Positions 8,364-17,186 of a stretch of 64,000 nucleotides of DNA are shown here, piece after piece (position 1 is the first letter of the stretch; every line of letters begins with the position of its first letter). This DNA is from Candidatus Sphingomonas colombiensis (GTDB taxonomy: Bacteria > Pseudomonadota > Alphaproteobacteria > Sphingomonadales > Sphingomonadaceae), in assembly GCA_029202845.1 (NCBI GenBank), contig CP119315.1, positions 2,573,001 to 2,637,000 on the forward strand. The letters are read 5' to 3'. A program made the translations under genes and the position numbers. The notes beneath the pieces are model-generated. The model was given only the letters and a program-made list of their open reading frames with translations, did not search any database and was not told the origin of the DNA.

Positions 8364-9125
8364 TTACCTGTCGGCGTCGATATGCATCGTGTAGGCGAAG
8401 CGGTCGCCGGGATGATAGCTGGCCGAAATCTCGAAAATTCGGTCGGTGCTATCAAGATAGCAGCGCAATATCCTGAGGCAGGGGCTGCGGCGCGCGATCC
8501 CCAATTCCTCGGCAATCGAGGCGTTGGCGGGCACCGCCTGAATATCTTGCGTCACGCTGGCGATTTTAATTCCGCCCAGCCGTTCGATCTGCCGAAAGAT
8601 GGTGTCTTCGTTCGGCTCTATCTGCTCGGCCACGGCTTCGAGGTCCGGATGGATGTAGGCGTCCGTCAGCGCGATCGGGCCGGCTTGCCCCTGGTGCATG
8701 CGCAACCCGTGAAAATGATGCCAGCGCCCGCCAACGACCTCTCCGATATGCGTCGCGAGCTTCTTCGGCAGCACCTTCGTTCCCATGGAGGTGAAAACGT
8801 AGCGGCTGTCGCGCGCATATTGCAGAATCTCGCCCACGTTCGACAGCGGCTGGTGCAGCGCGCCGCCGCGCGCGGACGCGGGGCGGATAACCGTACCGGA
8901 ACCGCGCCGGCGCTGGATCAGCCCTTCGGCCTGCAGCGAGCGAAGCGCCTCGCGCACCGTAAAACGACTGACCCCATAACGCGCGCACAGCACGCTTTCG
9001 GTGGGGAATTGCGCGGGGTCAGGAAAATCGCCGCGCAATATTCCTGCACGCAAATCCTCGGCAAGTTCCTGATAGCGCGGCTTCTTGCCGCCGTTTGTCT
9101 TAACCAGTTGGGAAATCGCCGACAA
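8364..9125 (-). CDS. GntR-family transcriptional regulator, HutC subfamily
   Basis: A 253-residue regulator. Residues 15-80 form a winged helix-turn-helix with PTESVLCARYGVSRFTVREA and GLIQRRRGSGTVI. The rest matches a UTRA effector domain (LPKKLATHIGEVVGGRWHHF, ALTDAYIHPDL, CLRILRCYLDSTDRIFEISASYHPGDRFAY), the fold that senses small acids or sugars in HutC-type proteins. The TTG start at 9125 has AAGGAG upstream. It sits between the two plus-strand CoA operons, 44 bp from the divergent MmgE/PrpD gene. It is the best candidate to bind the TTGTCCGGACAA palindromes. No copy lies at its own promoter, so simple autoregulation through that site is not apparent. Confidence 0.92.
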   Translation of the reverse strand: MSAISQLVKTNGGKKPRYQELAEDLRAGILRGDFPDPAQFPTESVLCARYGVSRFTVREALRSLQAEGLIQRRRGSGTVIRPASARGGALHQPLSNVGEILQYARDSRYVFTSMGTKVLPKKLATHIGEVVGGRWHHFHGLRMHQGQAGPIALTDAYIHPDLEAVAEQIEPNEDTIFRQIERLGGIKIASVTQDIQAVPANASIAEELGIARRSPCLRILRCYLDSTDRIFEISASYHPGDRFAYTMHIDADR

Positions 9126-9169
9126 AACCTCGCTCTCCTTTCATCCGGCCATGCCGTGGATTTGTTACA

Positions 9170-10414
9170 ATGAATGCAGAGCATCATAGCCTGACCGAGC
9201 GCATTGCACAGCATCTACGGCGCTCGACAGAAAATATTGTGCGCGAAAAGGCGCGCCTTCATTTGCTCGACTGGCTCGGTTGCGTCGCGGGCGCGAGGCG
9301 CTCCGCGATGGGGCAATTGCAGGCCACGCACACGGGCGCGATGCCGGTCGATCGCGCGGCGTGGCTGGGCAATGTTCTGGAGATGGATGATGTCCATCGC
9401 GCGGGAATCTTGCATCCCGGCCCGGTGGTGTGGCCGTCCGCGCTCGGTGTGGGCGGGGATTCGATCGAGGATGCGCTGGAAGCCGCAATACGCGGCTATG
9501 AGGCGATGATCGCCATCGGCGCGATGTTTGACGGCAGGCATTATGCGTTCTGGCACAACACGGCGACGGCAGGGGCGTTCGGCGCCGCCGCCGCCGCTGC
9601 ATACCGGCTGGGGGCAAGCGAGCAGGCGATGGTTTCCGCGCTGGGGCTGGCGGGATCGGTAACCGGCGGCCTGTGGCAAATGCGGCATGAGCCGGTGATG
9701 GCCAAGCAATGGCATCTGGCCCATGCGATGGCGACAGGACAACGCGCGGCGGAGGCCGCGGTGCGCGGCGTGACCGGGCCACGGCTCGTTCTGGAGGGGC
9801 CGCAAGGGCTGTTTGCCGCGACGTGTGAAAAGCCACACCCGCTGGTGCTGGGTGACGGTTGGCGGCTCGACGAGGTGAGCTTCAAGCCATGGGGTGCTTG
9901 TCGCCATGCCCATCCCGCGATTGATGCCGCGCTTGAGCTGAAGGCGCGCGGTGCGCTCGACGGGGCGGTTACTGTCGCCACATATCGAGATGCGTTGGTG
10001 TTCTGCGATCGCCCCGATCTGGCCAGCGTGATCGACGCGAAATTTTCGTTGCAACATGCGGTGGCGATCGTGATGGCGCGCGGTGAACCGCGCCTCGCCG
10101 ATTTCGAACCGGATGCGATCGCCGCGCTGGCATCGACGCGGGCGCGGATACGCGTGATCGAGGAAGCGTCGTTCACGGCTGCCTATCCGGCCCATTTCGG
10201 CGCAAGGGTGACAACCGACCATGGCGAGGTGCTGTTGCACGATACGCGCGGTGATCCAGAGCGCCCGCTCCTCCAAGCCGGGGTTATCGATAAGGCGCGC
10301 GCGCTGATGGCATGGGGTGGCGTCGATCCGGGCGAGGCCGACGAAGCGATCCAGATCGCACGCACGGGTGATCGTGTGTCCGATATCGTGCGGATGCTGG
10401 AGCGCTGGCTGTGA
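9170..10414 (+). CDS. MmgE/PrpD family protein, first of two
   Basis: A 414-residue protein of the 2-methylcitrate dehydratase fold. The family also contains cis-aconitate decarboxylase and iminodisuccinate epimerase, all acting on small polycarboxylates. Visible signatures are ARLHLLDWLGCVAGARRS, EMDDVHRAGILHPGPVVWPS with the conserved Asp/His cluster, GASEQAMVSALGLAG and EVSFKPWGACRHAHPAIDA. The ATG at 9170 is preceded by an AT-rich stretch with no strong ribosome site. It begins the second operon and overlaps the next family member by 4 nt (GTGA). It diverges from the GntR gene, and the short shared region probably carries both promoters. Confidence 0.88.
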   Translation: MNAEHHSLTERIAQHLRRSTENIVREKARLHLLDWLGCVAGARRSAMGQLQATHTGAMPVDRAAWLGNVLEMDDVHRAGILHPGPVVWPSALGVGGDSIEDALEAAIRGYEAMIAIGAMFDGRHYAFWHNTATAGAFGAAAAAAYRLGASEQAMVSALGLAGSVTGGLWQMRHEPVMAKQWHLAHAMATGQRAAEAAVRGVTGPRLVLEGPQGLFAATCEKPHPLVLGDGWRLDEVSFKPWGACRHAHPAIDAALELKARGALDGAVTVATYRDALVFCDRPDLASVIDAKFSLQHAVAIVMARGEPRLADFEPDAIAALASTRARIRVIEEASFTAAYPAHFGARVTTDHGEVLLHDTRGDPERPLLQAGVIDKARALMAWGGVDPGEADEAIQIARTGDRVSDIVRMLERWL

Positions 10415-11718
10415 GCGCGACAAGCCGGATCATCGATTTCGCCCGCGCGCGACATTGCCTGCCGCCGGCGGTTCGCGATGCCGCGATCCATCTGCTTGGG
10501 GACACGTTGGCGACCGGCGCTGCGGGATCGACGGCGCCGGGTGGCGATGGCGTGCTCGCGGCGGCACGCAACTGGGGTAACGGGGAGGATAGCCGCGTCA
10601 TCGCGCGTGGCGTGCGCCTGCCCGCGGCGGGTGCGGCATTCGTCAACGCGTTCCAGATCCATTGTCTGGAATGGGATGCGGTGCACGAACCGGCGGTGGT
10701 CCATGCCCTGTCGACGGTTACGGCTTCGGTGCTGGCCGCGATCGATCGGCGCGGCGGATGTGATCCGGAGGACGCGCTGGCCGCGCTCGCGGTCGGCGTG
10801 GATATCGCCAGCGGGCTCGGGATCGCGGCGCGAACGCCGCTCAGCTTTTTCAGGCCGGCCACGGCGGGATGCATCGGCTCCGCGCTGGCGGTGGCCAGGA
10901 TCGACGGCATCGAGCGTTTCGATGACGTGCTCGGCCTCGCTTATTCGCAGTGCGCGGGCACGATGCAGGCGCATGTCGAAGGATCGATCGCGCTGCCGTT
11001 GCAGATTGCGGGTGCCGCGCGCGCCGCGATCGCCGCCGTCGATCTCGTCAAGGCCGGGCTGACTGGCCCGCACGACGTGCTGGAGGGGCCGTTCGGCTAT
11101 TTCCGGCTGTTCGATGAGGGCGATCCGGCGGCCTATGCCGAAACGCTGGGCAATGTGTGGCGGATCAGCGAAGTGAGCGTGAAGCCCTTCCCCTCGGGGC
11201 GCGCGAGCCATGCCGTGCTTGCTGCGCTCGACGCGCTGCTTCGCGAAGGTGCGATCGATGCCGGGTCCGTCGCCAGGATCGAGGCATTCGTGCCACCGTT
11301 GATCCAGCGACTGGTGGGGCGCCCGTTGCGGCCGGACATGACGCCCGCTTATGCGCGCCTCTGCTTGCCGTTGCTCGTCGCCTTGATGCTGACCGATCGA
11401 CGCATCGATCCGCGACGCTTCACGACCGGAACCTTCGCCGATCCGGCGATCATGGCGCTGGCCGAGCGCCTGGTCATCACGCTTGACGGCAATGACGATC
11501 CCAACGCGCTGTCGCCGCAACGGCTGGTGATAACGCGCCGCGATGGCGAGGTGATAGAGCGGCATATTCCGCACACGCTCGGCCATCCGCACGCGGCGAT
11601 GAGCCCCGCCCAAACCATGACCAAGCGCGAACTCGCGCGAGAGCTTGCCGCCGGCGAGCCCGATCCGCGCCTGTTCGCAGACCCGCTTTCCTATTTCACA
11701 CGTCCGGAGCCACTATGA
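10411..11718 (+). CDS. MmgE/PrpD family protein, second of two
   Basis: A 435-residue MmgE/PrpD protein with FVNAFQIHCLEWDAVHEPAVVHALSTV (the acid/His cluster), a mid-region with GLAYSQCAGTMQAHVEGS and a C-terminal part with WRISEVSVKPFPSGRASHAV. The GTG at 10411 overlaps the stop of the first member. The pair is not a simple duplication: lengths and most motifs differ, so they may act on successive intermediates or form a hetero-oligomer. The following ligase gene begins inside its stop (ATGA). Confidence 0.87.
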   Translation: MSATSRIIDFARARHCLPPAVRDAAIHLLGDTLATGAAGSTAPGGDGVLAAARNWGNGEDSRVIARGVRLPAAGAAFVNAFQIHCLEWDAVHEPAVVHALSTVTASVLAAIDRRGGCDPEDALAALAVGVDIASGLGIAARTPLSFFRPATAGCIGSALAVARIDGIERFDDVLGLAYSQCAGTMQAHVEGSIALPLQIAGAARAAIAAVDLVKAGLTGPHDVLEGPFGYFRLFDEGDPAAYAETLGNVWRISEVSVKPFPSGRASHAVLAALDALLREGAIDAGSVARIEAFVPPLIQRLVGRPLRPDMTPAYARLCLPLLVALMLTDRRIDPRRFTTGTFADPAIMALAERLVITLDGNDDPNALSPQRLVITRRDGEVIERHIPHTLGHPHAAMSPAQTMTKRELARELAAGEPDPRLFADPLSYFTRPEPL

Positions 11719-13085
11719 CTTTCCCGACCTATTTCGAATCCTTCGATGCCAAGCAGATGCTGCGGGATTATCCGGTGGGGGACGAATTTGTCCGGCGCTA
11801 TACCGCGATGAGCCGCGACGAGCTGCATGCGTTGCAGAACGAGCGTTTCCTCAAGCTGATGATGCGTGGCTGGCAAATCCCGTTCTATCAGCGGCTGTGG
11901 GGTAACATCGGCGTCGAGGCAGGGGATATCCGCAGCCTCGAAGACATCGTGAAGCTCCCGGTTTACGACAAGACCGACCTGATGGCCTCGATCGCGGACC
12001 ATCCCCCTTATGGCGATTTCGGCGGGCTGGGCGGCCCTGATCGCGCGCCGGTGATCTTTCATACGACCTCGGGGACGACGGGGCGGCCGCAGGCACTGCT
12101 GTTCGGCCCGAAAGGGCGCGAGATCACCAATCTGTTGGTGGGGCGCATGTATCGCTGGCAGGGCGTCGGCCCGGAAAATGTCGTCCAGTCGGTCTATGGC
12201 CACGGCATGATCAACGGCGGCCATTATATCCGCGAGGCCGTGACGCATTTCACCAATTCGATCTTTCTGTCGGCGGGGACGGGGATCGAGACGCGATCGC
12301 TCAACCAGGTCGGGTTGATGGCGGATTTCAATGTTTCGGTGCTGGTCGGCTTCATCGATTATATCCGCAAGCTGGCCGAGGTCGCCGAGGCGGAAGGGCT
12401 GCTCGACAAGATCGATATCAAGATGATCTGCGGGCATTTGGGTACGGAGGACCGTTCCAGCGTCGAAAAGGCATGGGGCGGGGCGAAGGCCTTTGACTGG
12501 TACGGCGTCGGCGACACCGGCTCGATCGCGGGCGAAGGGCCGGAACGCGACGGGCTCTATGTCTGGGAGGATGCGCAATATCTGGAGTTGCTGGATGTCG
12601 ATACGGGCAAGGCCGTCGGCGCTGGCGACACGGGCGACATGGTGGTCACCTGCCTGTTCAAGGATGATATCGCACCGTGCATCCGTTTCAATACGCACGA
12701 CATTACCCACGAACTGACCGGCGCGAACCAGACGGGCATGGCGTTCAAACGGATCGCGGGGTTCAAGGGGCGTAGCGACAATATGGTCAAGCTGCGCGGC
12801 ATCAACGTCTTTCCCCATGCGATTGGAGCGCTGATCGAGAATCGCGCGGATTTGACCGGCGAATATGTCTGCAATGTCACTCGCGATGCTGCGGGCCGCG
12901 ATGATATGCGGGTGACGATAGAAAGCCGTGGCGGCACCGATGCGGCGCAGCTTGCCGCGATGCTGCGTCAGGGGCTGGGCGTCGAGGTGTCGGTGGCGCT
13001 GGCAGAGATCGGGGGCACCGCTGCGGCGACCCAGATCGACGTGCGGCAGAAGCCGATCCGCCTGATCGACGAGCGCAAATTGTGA
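11715..13085 (+). CDS. PaaK-like adenylate-forming CoA ligase
   Basis: A 456-residue enzyme of the phenylacetate-CoA ligase group, which activates a carboxylic acid as an acyl-adenylate and then a CoA thioester. The ATP-binding loop is HTTSGTTGRPQAL, the acyl-pocket region is GVGDTGSIAGEGPERDGLYVWED, and the hinge/C-terminal domain shows FKGRSDNMVKLRGINVFPHAI, which is characteristic of PaaK. It overlaps its neighbours on both sides (ATGA, TGATG). A metal-binding Cys set seen in some relatives is not obvious. Substrate unknown; an aryl or acyl acid released by the neighbouring hydrolases is plausible. Confidence 0.88.
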   Translation: MTFPTYFESFDAKQMLRDYPVGDEFVRRYTAMSRDELHALQNERFLKLMMRGWQIPFYQRLWGNIGVEAGDIRSLEDIVKLPVYDKTDLMASIADHPPYGDFGGLGGPDRAPVIFHTTSGTTGRPQALLFGPKGREITNLLVGRMYRWQGVGPENVVQSVYGHGMINGGHYIREAVTHFTNSIFLSAGTGIETRSLNQVGLMADFNVSVLVGFIDYIRKLAEVAEAEGLLDKIDIKMICGHLGTEDRSSVEKAWGGAKAFDWYGVGDTGSIAGEGPERDGLYVWEDAQYLELLDVDTGKAVGAGDTGDMVVTCLFKDDIAPCIRFNTHDITHELTGANQTGMAFKRIAGFKGRSDNMVKLRGINVFPHAIGALIENRADLTGEYVCNVTRDAAGRDDMRVTIESRGGTDAAQLAAMLRQGLGVEVSVALAEIGGTAAATQIDVRQKPIRLIDERKL

Positions 13086-14398
13086 TGGAAGCGCATCGGC
13101 TCGATATCGCGGGGCTCCGCGCGGGCTATGTCGCGGGCGAAACCACGCCGGTGGCGGTGGCCGAGCATTATCTGGCGCGGATCAAGCGCCACGATCCGGC
13201 CCTCCGCTCCTATATCGAGGTCGATCATGCCGGGGCGCTCGCCGCCGCGCGGGAGAGCGATCGCCGGTTCGCTTCGGGTGACGCCCGCGCGCTGGAGGGC
13301 GTGCCGATCGCGGTCAAAGCGAATATCGCGGTCAGCGGGCTGGAATGGAATGCCGGCATGGCGTTGCGTCGCGGCATTATCGCGACCGACGATGCCGAAG
13401 CCGTGCGGCGACTGCGCGCGGCGGGCGCGATCATTCTCGGCACGCTCAACATGCATGAAGCGGCGCTGGGTGCAACTACCGACAACCCGTGGTTTGGCCG
13501 CGCGATCAATCCTCACCGTGCCGGCTATACGCCCGGCGGCTCATCCGGCGGCAGCGGTGCCGCCGTTGCGGCGGGGCTATGCGCGGCGGCGCTTGGAACG
13601 GACACGCTGGGATCGGTTCGCATCCCGGCGGCGTATAACGGTGTCTATGGCATCAAGCCGACGCGCGGCGCGATTTCCGATACCGGCCTCGTGCCTCTCA
13701 GCGAATGGCTAGACAGCATCGGTCCGATCGCGCGCTCGCTGGACGATCTGGCGGTGCTGCTGTCGGTGTTGTCCGATGTGACGGAGGCCGCCCCGGCTCC
13801 CGATCGCCTGGTCGTGCTGGCGAATTTCGATGATATCGCCTGTGAAGCGGAAGTGCTGGCGGCGTATCGTCGGGCGCTTGATCTAATGAGCGACATGCCG
13901 GGCACCACGCTCGCGCTCGAGGATGGAGCGGCCGATATCCGTTTCGCCGGCTTTGTCGTCGCGGCGCGGGAATTGATCGGTCATCTGGGCAACGCGCGAA
14001 CGGAAGCGGCCGAGCAACTCTCGGGCGAATTGCGCTTCATGCTCGATTATGCGGATGGCCTCGCCGCGGAAGAAGTGGCGAGGGCGGATGCGATAATCGC
14101 GCGCACGCGCGCCGCTGTCCGAGGCGCGCTCGCTGATCGCAGCGTGCTGCTGATGCCAGCCGCGCCGCAGGCCGCCTTCGCGCATGGCGCGCGGCCGCCC
14201 GTAACCCAGGCCGCCTTCACCGCTTTTGCCAATATCGCCGGGCTGCCGGCGATCAGCATTCCCGCCGGTGTGAACGAAAACGGTCTCCCCGTCGCGGTGC
14301 AGCTGGTGGGGGCCGAGAATAGCGACGCGGCGCTGATCGCGCTCGCGCGACGGCTCGATGCCGGTCTTGCCGGCCATGTGCCGTCTCCCTTGATGTGA
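13085..14398 (+). CDS. amidase-signature-family hydrolase
   Basis: A 437-residue amidase with the full Ser-cisSer-Lys apparatus: Lys in GVPIAVKANIAVSG, the Gly/Ser tract GGSSGGSGAAVAAG, and the nucleophile Ser in LGSVRIPAAYNG, followed by YGIKPTRG. It hydrolyses a C-N amide bond in the cytoplasm. The ATG at 13085 shares an A with the ligase stop (TGATG); a GTG three bases earlier is also possible. With the PuuE-like gene in the same operon, a two-step opening and deamidation of a cyclic imide or similar ring is a reasonable hypothesis, but nothing here proves it. Confidence 0.9.
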   Translation: MEAHRLDIAGLRAGYVAGETTPVAVAEHYLARIKRHDPALRSYIEVDHAGALAAARESDRRFASGDARALEGVPIAVKANIAVSGLEWNAGMALRRGIIATDDAEAVRRLRAAGAIILGTLNMHEAALGATTDNPWFGRAINPHRAGYTPGGSSGGSGAAVAAGLCAAALGTDTLGSVRIPAAYNGVYGIKPTRGAISDTGLVPLSEWLDSIGPIARSLDDLAVLLSVLSDVTEAAPAPDRLVVLANFDDIACEAEVLAAYRRALDLMSDMPGTTLALEDGAADIRFAGFVVAARELIGHLGNARTEAAEQLSGELRFMLDYADGLAAEEVARADAIIARTRAAVRGALADRSVLLMPAAPQAAFAHGARPPVTQAAFTAFANIAGLPAISIPAGVNENGLPVAVQLVGAENSDAALIALARRLDAGLAGHVPSPLM

Positions 14399-14420
14399 AC
14401 GAGAAAAAGGAAAGCGCCAG

Positions 14421-14726
14421 ATGCGGATCATCGTGTTGTTCAACCTGAAGCCGGGAGTCGATCCGGCGGCCTATGAAAACTGGGCGCGGACCACCGACAT
14501 TCCGGGCGTCAACGCGCTCGGCTCGGTTATCGATTTCCGGGTTCATCGCGCCACCGGCGTTCTGGGGAGCGATGCCCCGTCGCCTTACGCCTATTTCGAG
14601 GTGATCGACATCGCCGACATGGAAGCTTTCGGCGCGGATGCGGCAAGCGAAGCGGTGCAGAAAGTCGCCGCCGAATTCCAGCAATTCGCGGACAACCCGC
14701 AATTCGTTCTGACCGAGACGCTGTGA
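14421..14726 (+). CDS. HapK/REDY-like small protein
   Basis: A 101-residue protein of the dimeric alpha/beta-barrel fold (MRIIVLFNLKPGVDPAAYENWARTTDIPGVNALGSV, then SPYAYFEVIDIADMEAF). It resembles the REDY-like HapK group. AAGGAAAG precedes the ATG. Proteins of this fold are small oxygenases, isomerases or auxiliary subunits. The specific activity is not known. The SDR that follows overlaps its stop. Confidence 0.72.
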   Translation: MRIIVLFNLKPGVDPAAYENWARTTDIPGVNALGSVIDFRVHRATGVLGSDAPSPYAYFEVIDIADMEAFGADAASEAVQKVAAEFQQFADNPQFVLTETL

Positions 14727-15559
14727 TGCGCCGTTTCGAGGGCAAGACGATCGTCGTTACCGGATCGGGGCGCGACAAGGGGCTCGGTCAGGCGATCCTG
14801 CAACGCTTCGCCGACGAGGGCGCGAATTGCGTGGTCTCCGATCTCGGCAAGCCCGCGGAGCATATGGGCGCCGGCGATATCGGCACCACCGACGGGATGG
14901 AGGCGGTGGCCGAAGAACTGCGCGGGCGCGGAGCGAAGGTCGCGGTGATCCCCTGCGACGTGCGATCGGAGGATAGTTGCGCGGCGCTGGCGGCGGGCGC
15001 GGTCGCGGCTTTCGGCGGGCTGGATATCTGGGTCAACAACGCGGGTATCGGCTATATCATGAAGCCGCTGCTCGAAACCTCGTCGAGCGAGTGGGAAGCG
15101 GTGATCGGCGTCAATCTCTCAGGCGCGTTCTACGGCAGCAAGGCGGCGGCCCGGGCGATGATCGCGCGCGGCATGGGCGGCCGCATCATCAACATCGCCA
15201 GTCAGGCCGCCAAGTCGGGCTTCCCGCACATGGCCCCTTACACCAGCTCGAAGCACGGTATGGTCGGCCTCACGCGATCCAATGCGATCGAGCTTGGGCA
15301 ATATGGCATCACCGTCAACGCGGTGTGCCCGAACCACGTCACTACCGGCCTCGGCGCGCGACAGAACGAGTATTTCTCGAAGCTGCTCGGGTTCCCGGAT
15401 GTCGAGGCTTACGTCGAGAATATGAAACGCAAAAACCCGATGGGGCGCCCCGGAATGGGCAGCGACACCGCCGCCGCCTGTGCATGGCTGGCGTCGGACG
15501 ACGCGGTTTACGTAACCGGCGAGGCGCTCAACGTCTCGGGCGGGGAGGAGATGCATTGA
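14726..15559 (+). CDS. short-chain dehydrogenase/reductase
   Basis: A 277-residue SDR. The cofactor loop is VTGSGRDKGLGQAI, the structural motif NNAGIGYI, the catalytic Ser in NIASQAA and the YTSSKHG Tyr/Lys pair are all present, as is NAVCPNHVTTG. It oxidises an alcohol or reduces a ketone with NAD(P). The C-terminus LNVSGGEEMH is typical. It overlaps HapK-like and PuuE-like genes by one base each (TGATG), so co-translation is likely. A hydroxyacyl intermediate made by the hydratases would be a sensible substrate. Confidence 0.92.
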   Translation: MRRFEGKTIVVTGSGRDKGLGQAILQRFADEGANCVVSDLGKPAEHMGAGDIGTTDGMEAVAEELRGRGAKVAVIPCDVRSEDSCAALAAGAVAAFGGLDIWVNNAGIGYIMKPLLETSSSEWEAVIGVNLSGAFYGSKAAARAMIARGMGGRIINIASQAAKSGFPHMAPYTSSKHGMVGLTRSNAIELGQYGITVNAVCPNHVTTGLGARQNEYFSKLLGFPDVEAYVENMKRKNPMGRPGMGSDTAAACAWLASDDAVYVTGEALNVSGGEEMH

Positions 15560-16425
15560 TGATCGAGGAACGGATCGACTGGCCGGATGGCGCCAAGCTG
15601 GCGCTGTCGATCGTCGTCAACGTCGAAGAAGGTTCGGAAATGACCGTGGCGCGCGGCGATCGCGGCATGGAGCCGGTCGACGAACTCGGCATCCATATCA
15701 AATCGCCGATCCGCAATTACGGCAATGAATCCAACTATCTTTACGGGATCAAGGCCGGTGCGCCGCGCATCGTGAAGCTTTTGCGGGATTATGGCATCAA
15801 GGCGAGCTGGACGGTCGCCGCGCTCAGCCTTGAGAACCATCCGGAAATCGCGCGCGCGATCGCCGATCTGGGGCACGAACCGGTCAGCCACGGCTGGCGC
15901 TGGGTTCACCAGTTCAAGATGACCGAGGATCAGGAACGCGAATTCATCCGCAAGGCGGTCAGCTCGATCGAAAAGACGGTCGGCGTGCGGCCCTATGGCT
16001 GGCTCAGCCGTTATTTTCACACCGACAATACGCGGCGCCTGCTGATCGAAGAGGGTTTCGCCTATCACATGGATGATTATTCCGGCGACGTGCCCTTCTG
16101 GGATAAGGTGACGGTCCCGCAAAAGCCGATTGCGATCGTGCCCTATCAGCTCGATTCCAATGACATGAAAATGTGGACCGATCCGGCGATGACGCCGACG
16201 CAGTGGCTGGAATATGCCAAGAATTGTTTCGATCAGCTCTATCGCGAGGGTGAGGCGGGCAATCCCAAGATGATGTCGCTGGGCCTCCACCTGCGCATCA
16301 TCGGGCGGCCGGGGCGGATCTGGGCGCTGGAGGAATTCCTGCGGCACGTTTGCGCGAAGAAGGATGTGTGGATCACCACGCGCCACGCGATCGCGCAGCA
16401 TCTCGCCAAGGTCGATCCCGCATGA
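15559..16425 (+). CDS. PuuE-like polysaccharide-deacetylase-family hydrolase
   Basis: A 288-residue protein of the NodB/CE4 fold, in the PuuE allantoinase-like branch rather than the sugar deacetylases. Evidence: LALSIVVNVEEGSE near the N-terminus, IKASWTVAALSLENHPE, EPVSHGWRW, and WLSRYFHTDNTRRLLIEEGF. The family includes allantoinase PuuE and, as I recall, bacterial imidases that open cyclic imides. No signal peptide is present, which argues against cell-wall deacetylation. Start ATG 15559 overlaps the SDR stop. Adjacent amidase and CoA genes favour a catabolic role on a cyclic C-N compound. Confidence 0.85.
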   Translation: MIEERIDWPDGAKLALSIVVNVEEGSEMTVARGDRGMEPVDELGIHIKSPIRNYGNESNYLYGIKAGAPRIVKLLRDYGIKASWTVAALSLENHPEIARAIADLGHEPVSHGWRWVHQFKMTEDQEREFIRKAVSSIEKTVGVRPYGWLSRYFHTDNTRRLLIEEGFAYHMDDYSGDVPFWDKVTVPQKPIAIVPYQLDSNDMKMWTDPAMTPTQWLEYAKNCFDQLYREGEAGNPKMMSLGLHLRIIGRPGRIWALEEFLRHVCAKKDVWITTRHAIAQHLAKVDPA

Positions 16426-17186
16426 GCCTGCGTCTGGAGCGCAACGGTGCGGTCGCGCATCTGCTGATCGATCGCGCGGAAAAGCGCAACGCTTTCACCC
16501 AGGCGATGTGGGAGGCGCTGCCTGAGCTGCTGGCCCAGGCGCTGGCGGACGATGCCGTCAAGGTCATTCTCTTGCGCTCCGCGGCCCCGGGCCCGTTCTG
16601 TGCGGGGGCGGATATCGCGGAGTTTGGCGCAGGGGCACGCGATCCCGAACGGCGCGCGCGGAATCAGGAGGCGATCCGCCGCGCGCAGCATGAACTGGCG
16701 CGCGCCGAAAAGCCGGTGATCGCGGCGATCGATGGCGATTGCGTCGGCGGGGGGTGTGGGCTGGCGATTGCGTGCGACATGCGCGTCGTGTCGCCGCGCG
16801 CGCGAATTGGGATTACCCCGGCCAAGCTCGGCCTTGTCTATTCGCTGCACGACACGAAGCTGCTGGTCGATCTGGTCGGACCGGCGCAGGCGAAGCGTAT
16901 CCTGTTCACCGCGCAATTGCTTCCGGCGGATGAGGCGTTGCGGATCGGCCTGGTAGAGATGCTGGACGATGATCCCGTGGCGGCGGCGGGTGCGCTTGCC
17001 GGGACGATTGCATCGGCCTCGACGCACAGCGTCCGCAACACCAAGAAGATCGTGCGTCGTATCCTTGATGGGCAAGCCGACGACGATGCCGAGACGACGG
17101 CGTTGTTCGGCGCGGCATTCCTCGGCGATGATTTCAACGAGGGCGTCACGGCATTTCTCGAAAAGCGCACGGCGATATTCAAATGA
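16422..17186 (+). CDS. enoyl-CoA hydratase/isomerase family protein
   Basis: A 254-residue crotonase-fold protein: RAEKRNAFTQAMWEAL, the oxyanion-hole strand GPFCAGADIAEF, and IDGDCVGGGCGLAIACDMRV, then KLGLVYSLHDTKLLVDLVG. In place of one of the two catalytic Glu residues of a standard hydratase, the sequence near GITPAKLGLVYS looks divergent, so hydrolase, isomerase or retro-Claisen chemistry is also possible. The ATG at 16422 overlaps the PuuE-like gene (ATGA), and the VOC gene starts in its own stop. Confidence 0.87.
   Translation: MSLRLERNGAVAHLLIDRAEKRNAFTQAMWEALPELLAQALADDAVKVILLRSAAPGPFCAGADIAEFGAGARDPERRARNQEAIRRAQHELARAEKPVIAAIDGDCVGGGCGLAIACDMRVVSPRARIGITPAKLGLVYSLHDTKLLVDLVGPAQAKRILFTAQLLPADEALRIGLVEMLDDDPVAAAGALAGTIASASTHSVRNTKKIVRRILDGQADDDAETTALFGAAFLGDDFNEGVTAFLEKRTAIFK

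Noticed and set aside
9161..9172. TTTGTTACAA near the start of the first MmgE/PrpD gene
   Set aside because: The half-sites have an odd spacing and lack the CCGG centre; not counted as an operator.
11783..11796. TTTGTCCGGCGC, similar to a half operator
   Set aside because: Inside the PaaK-like coding region and lacking the second half-site.
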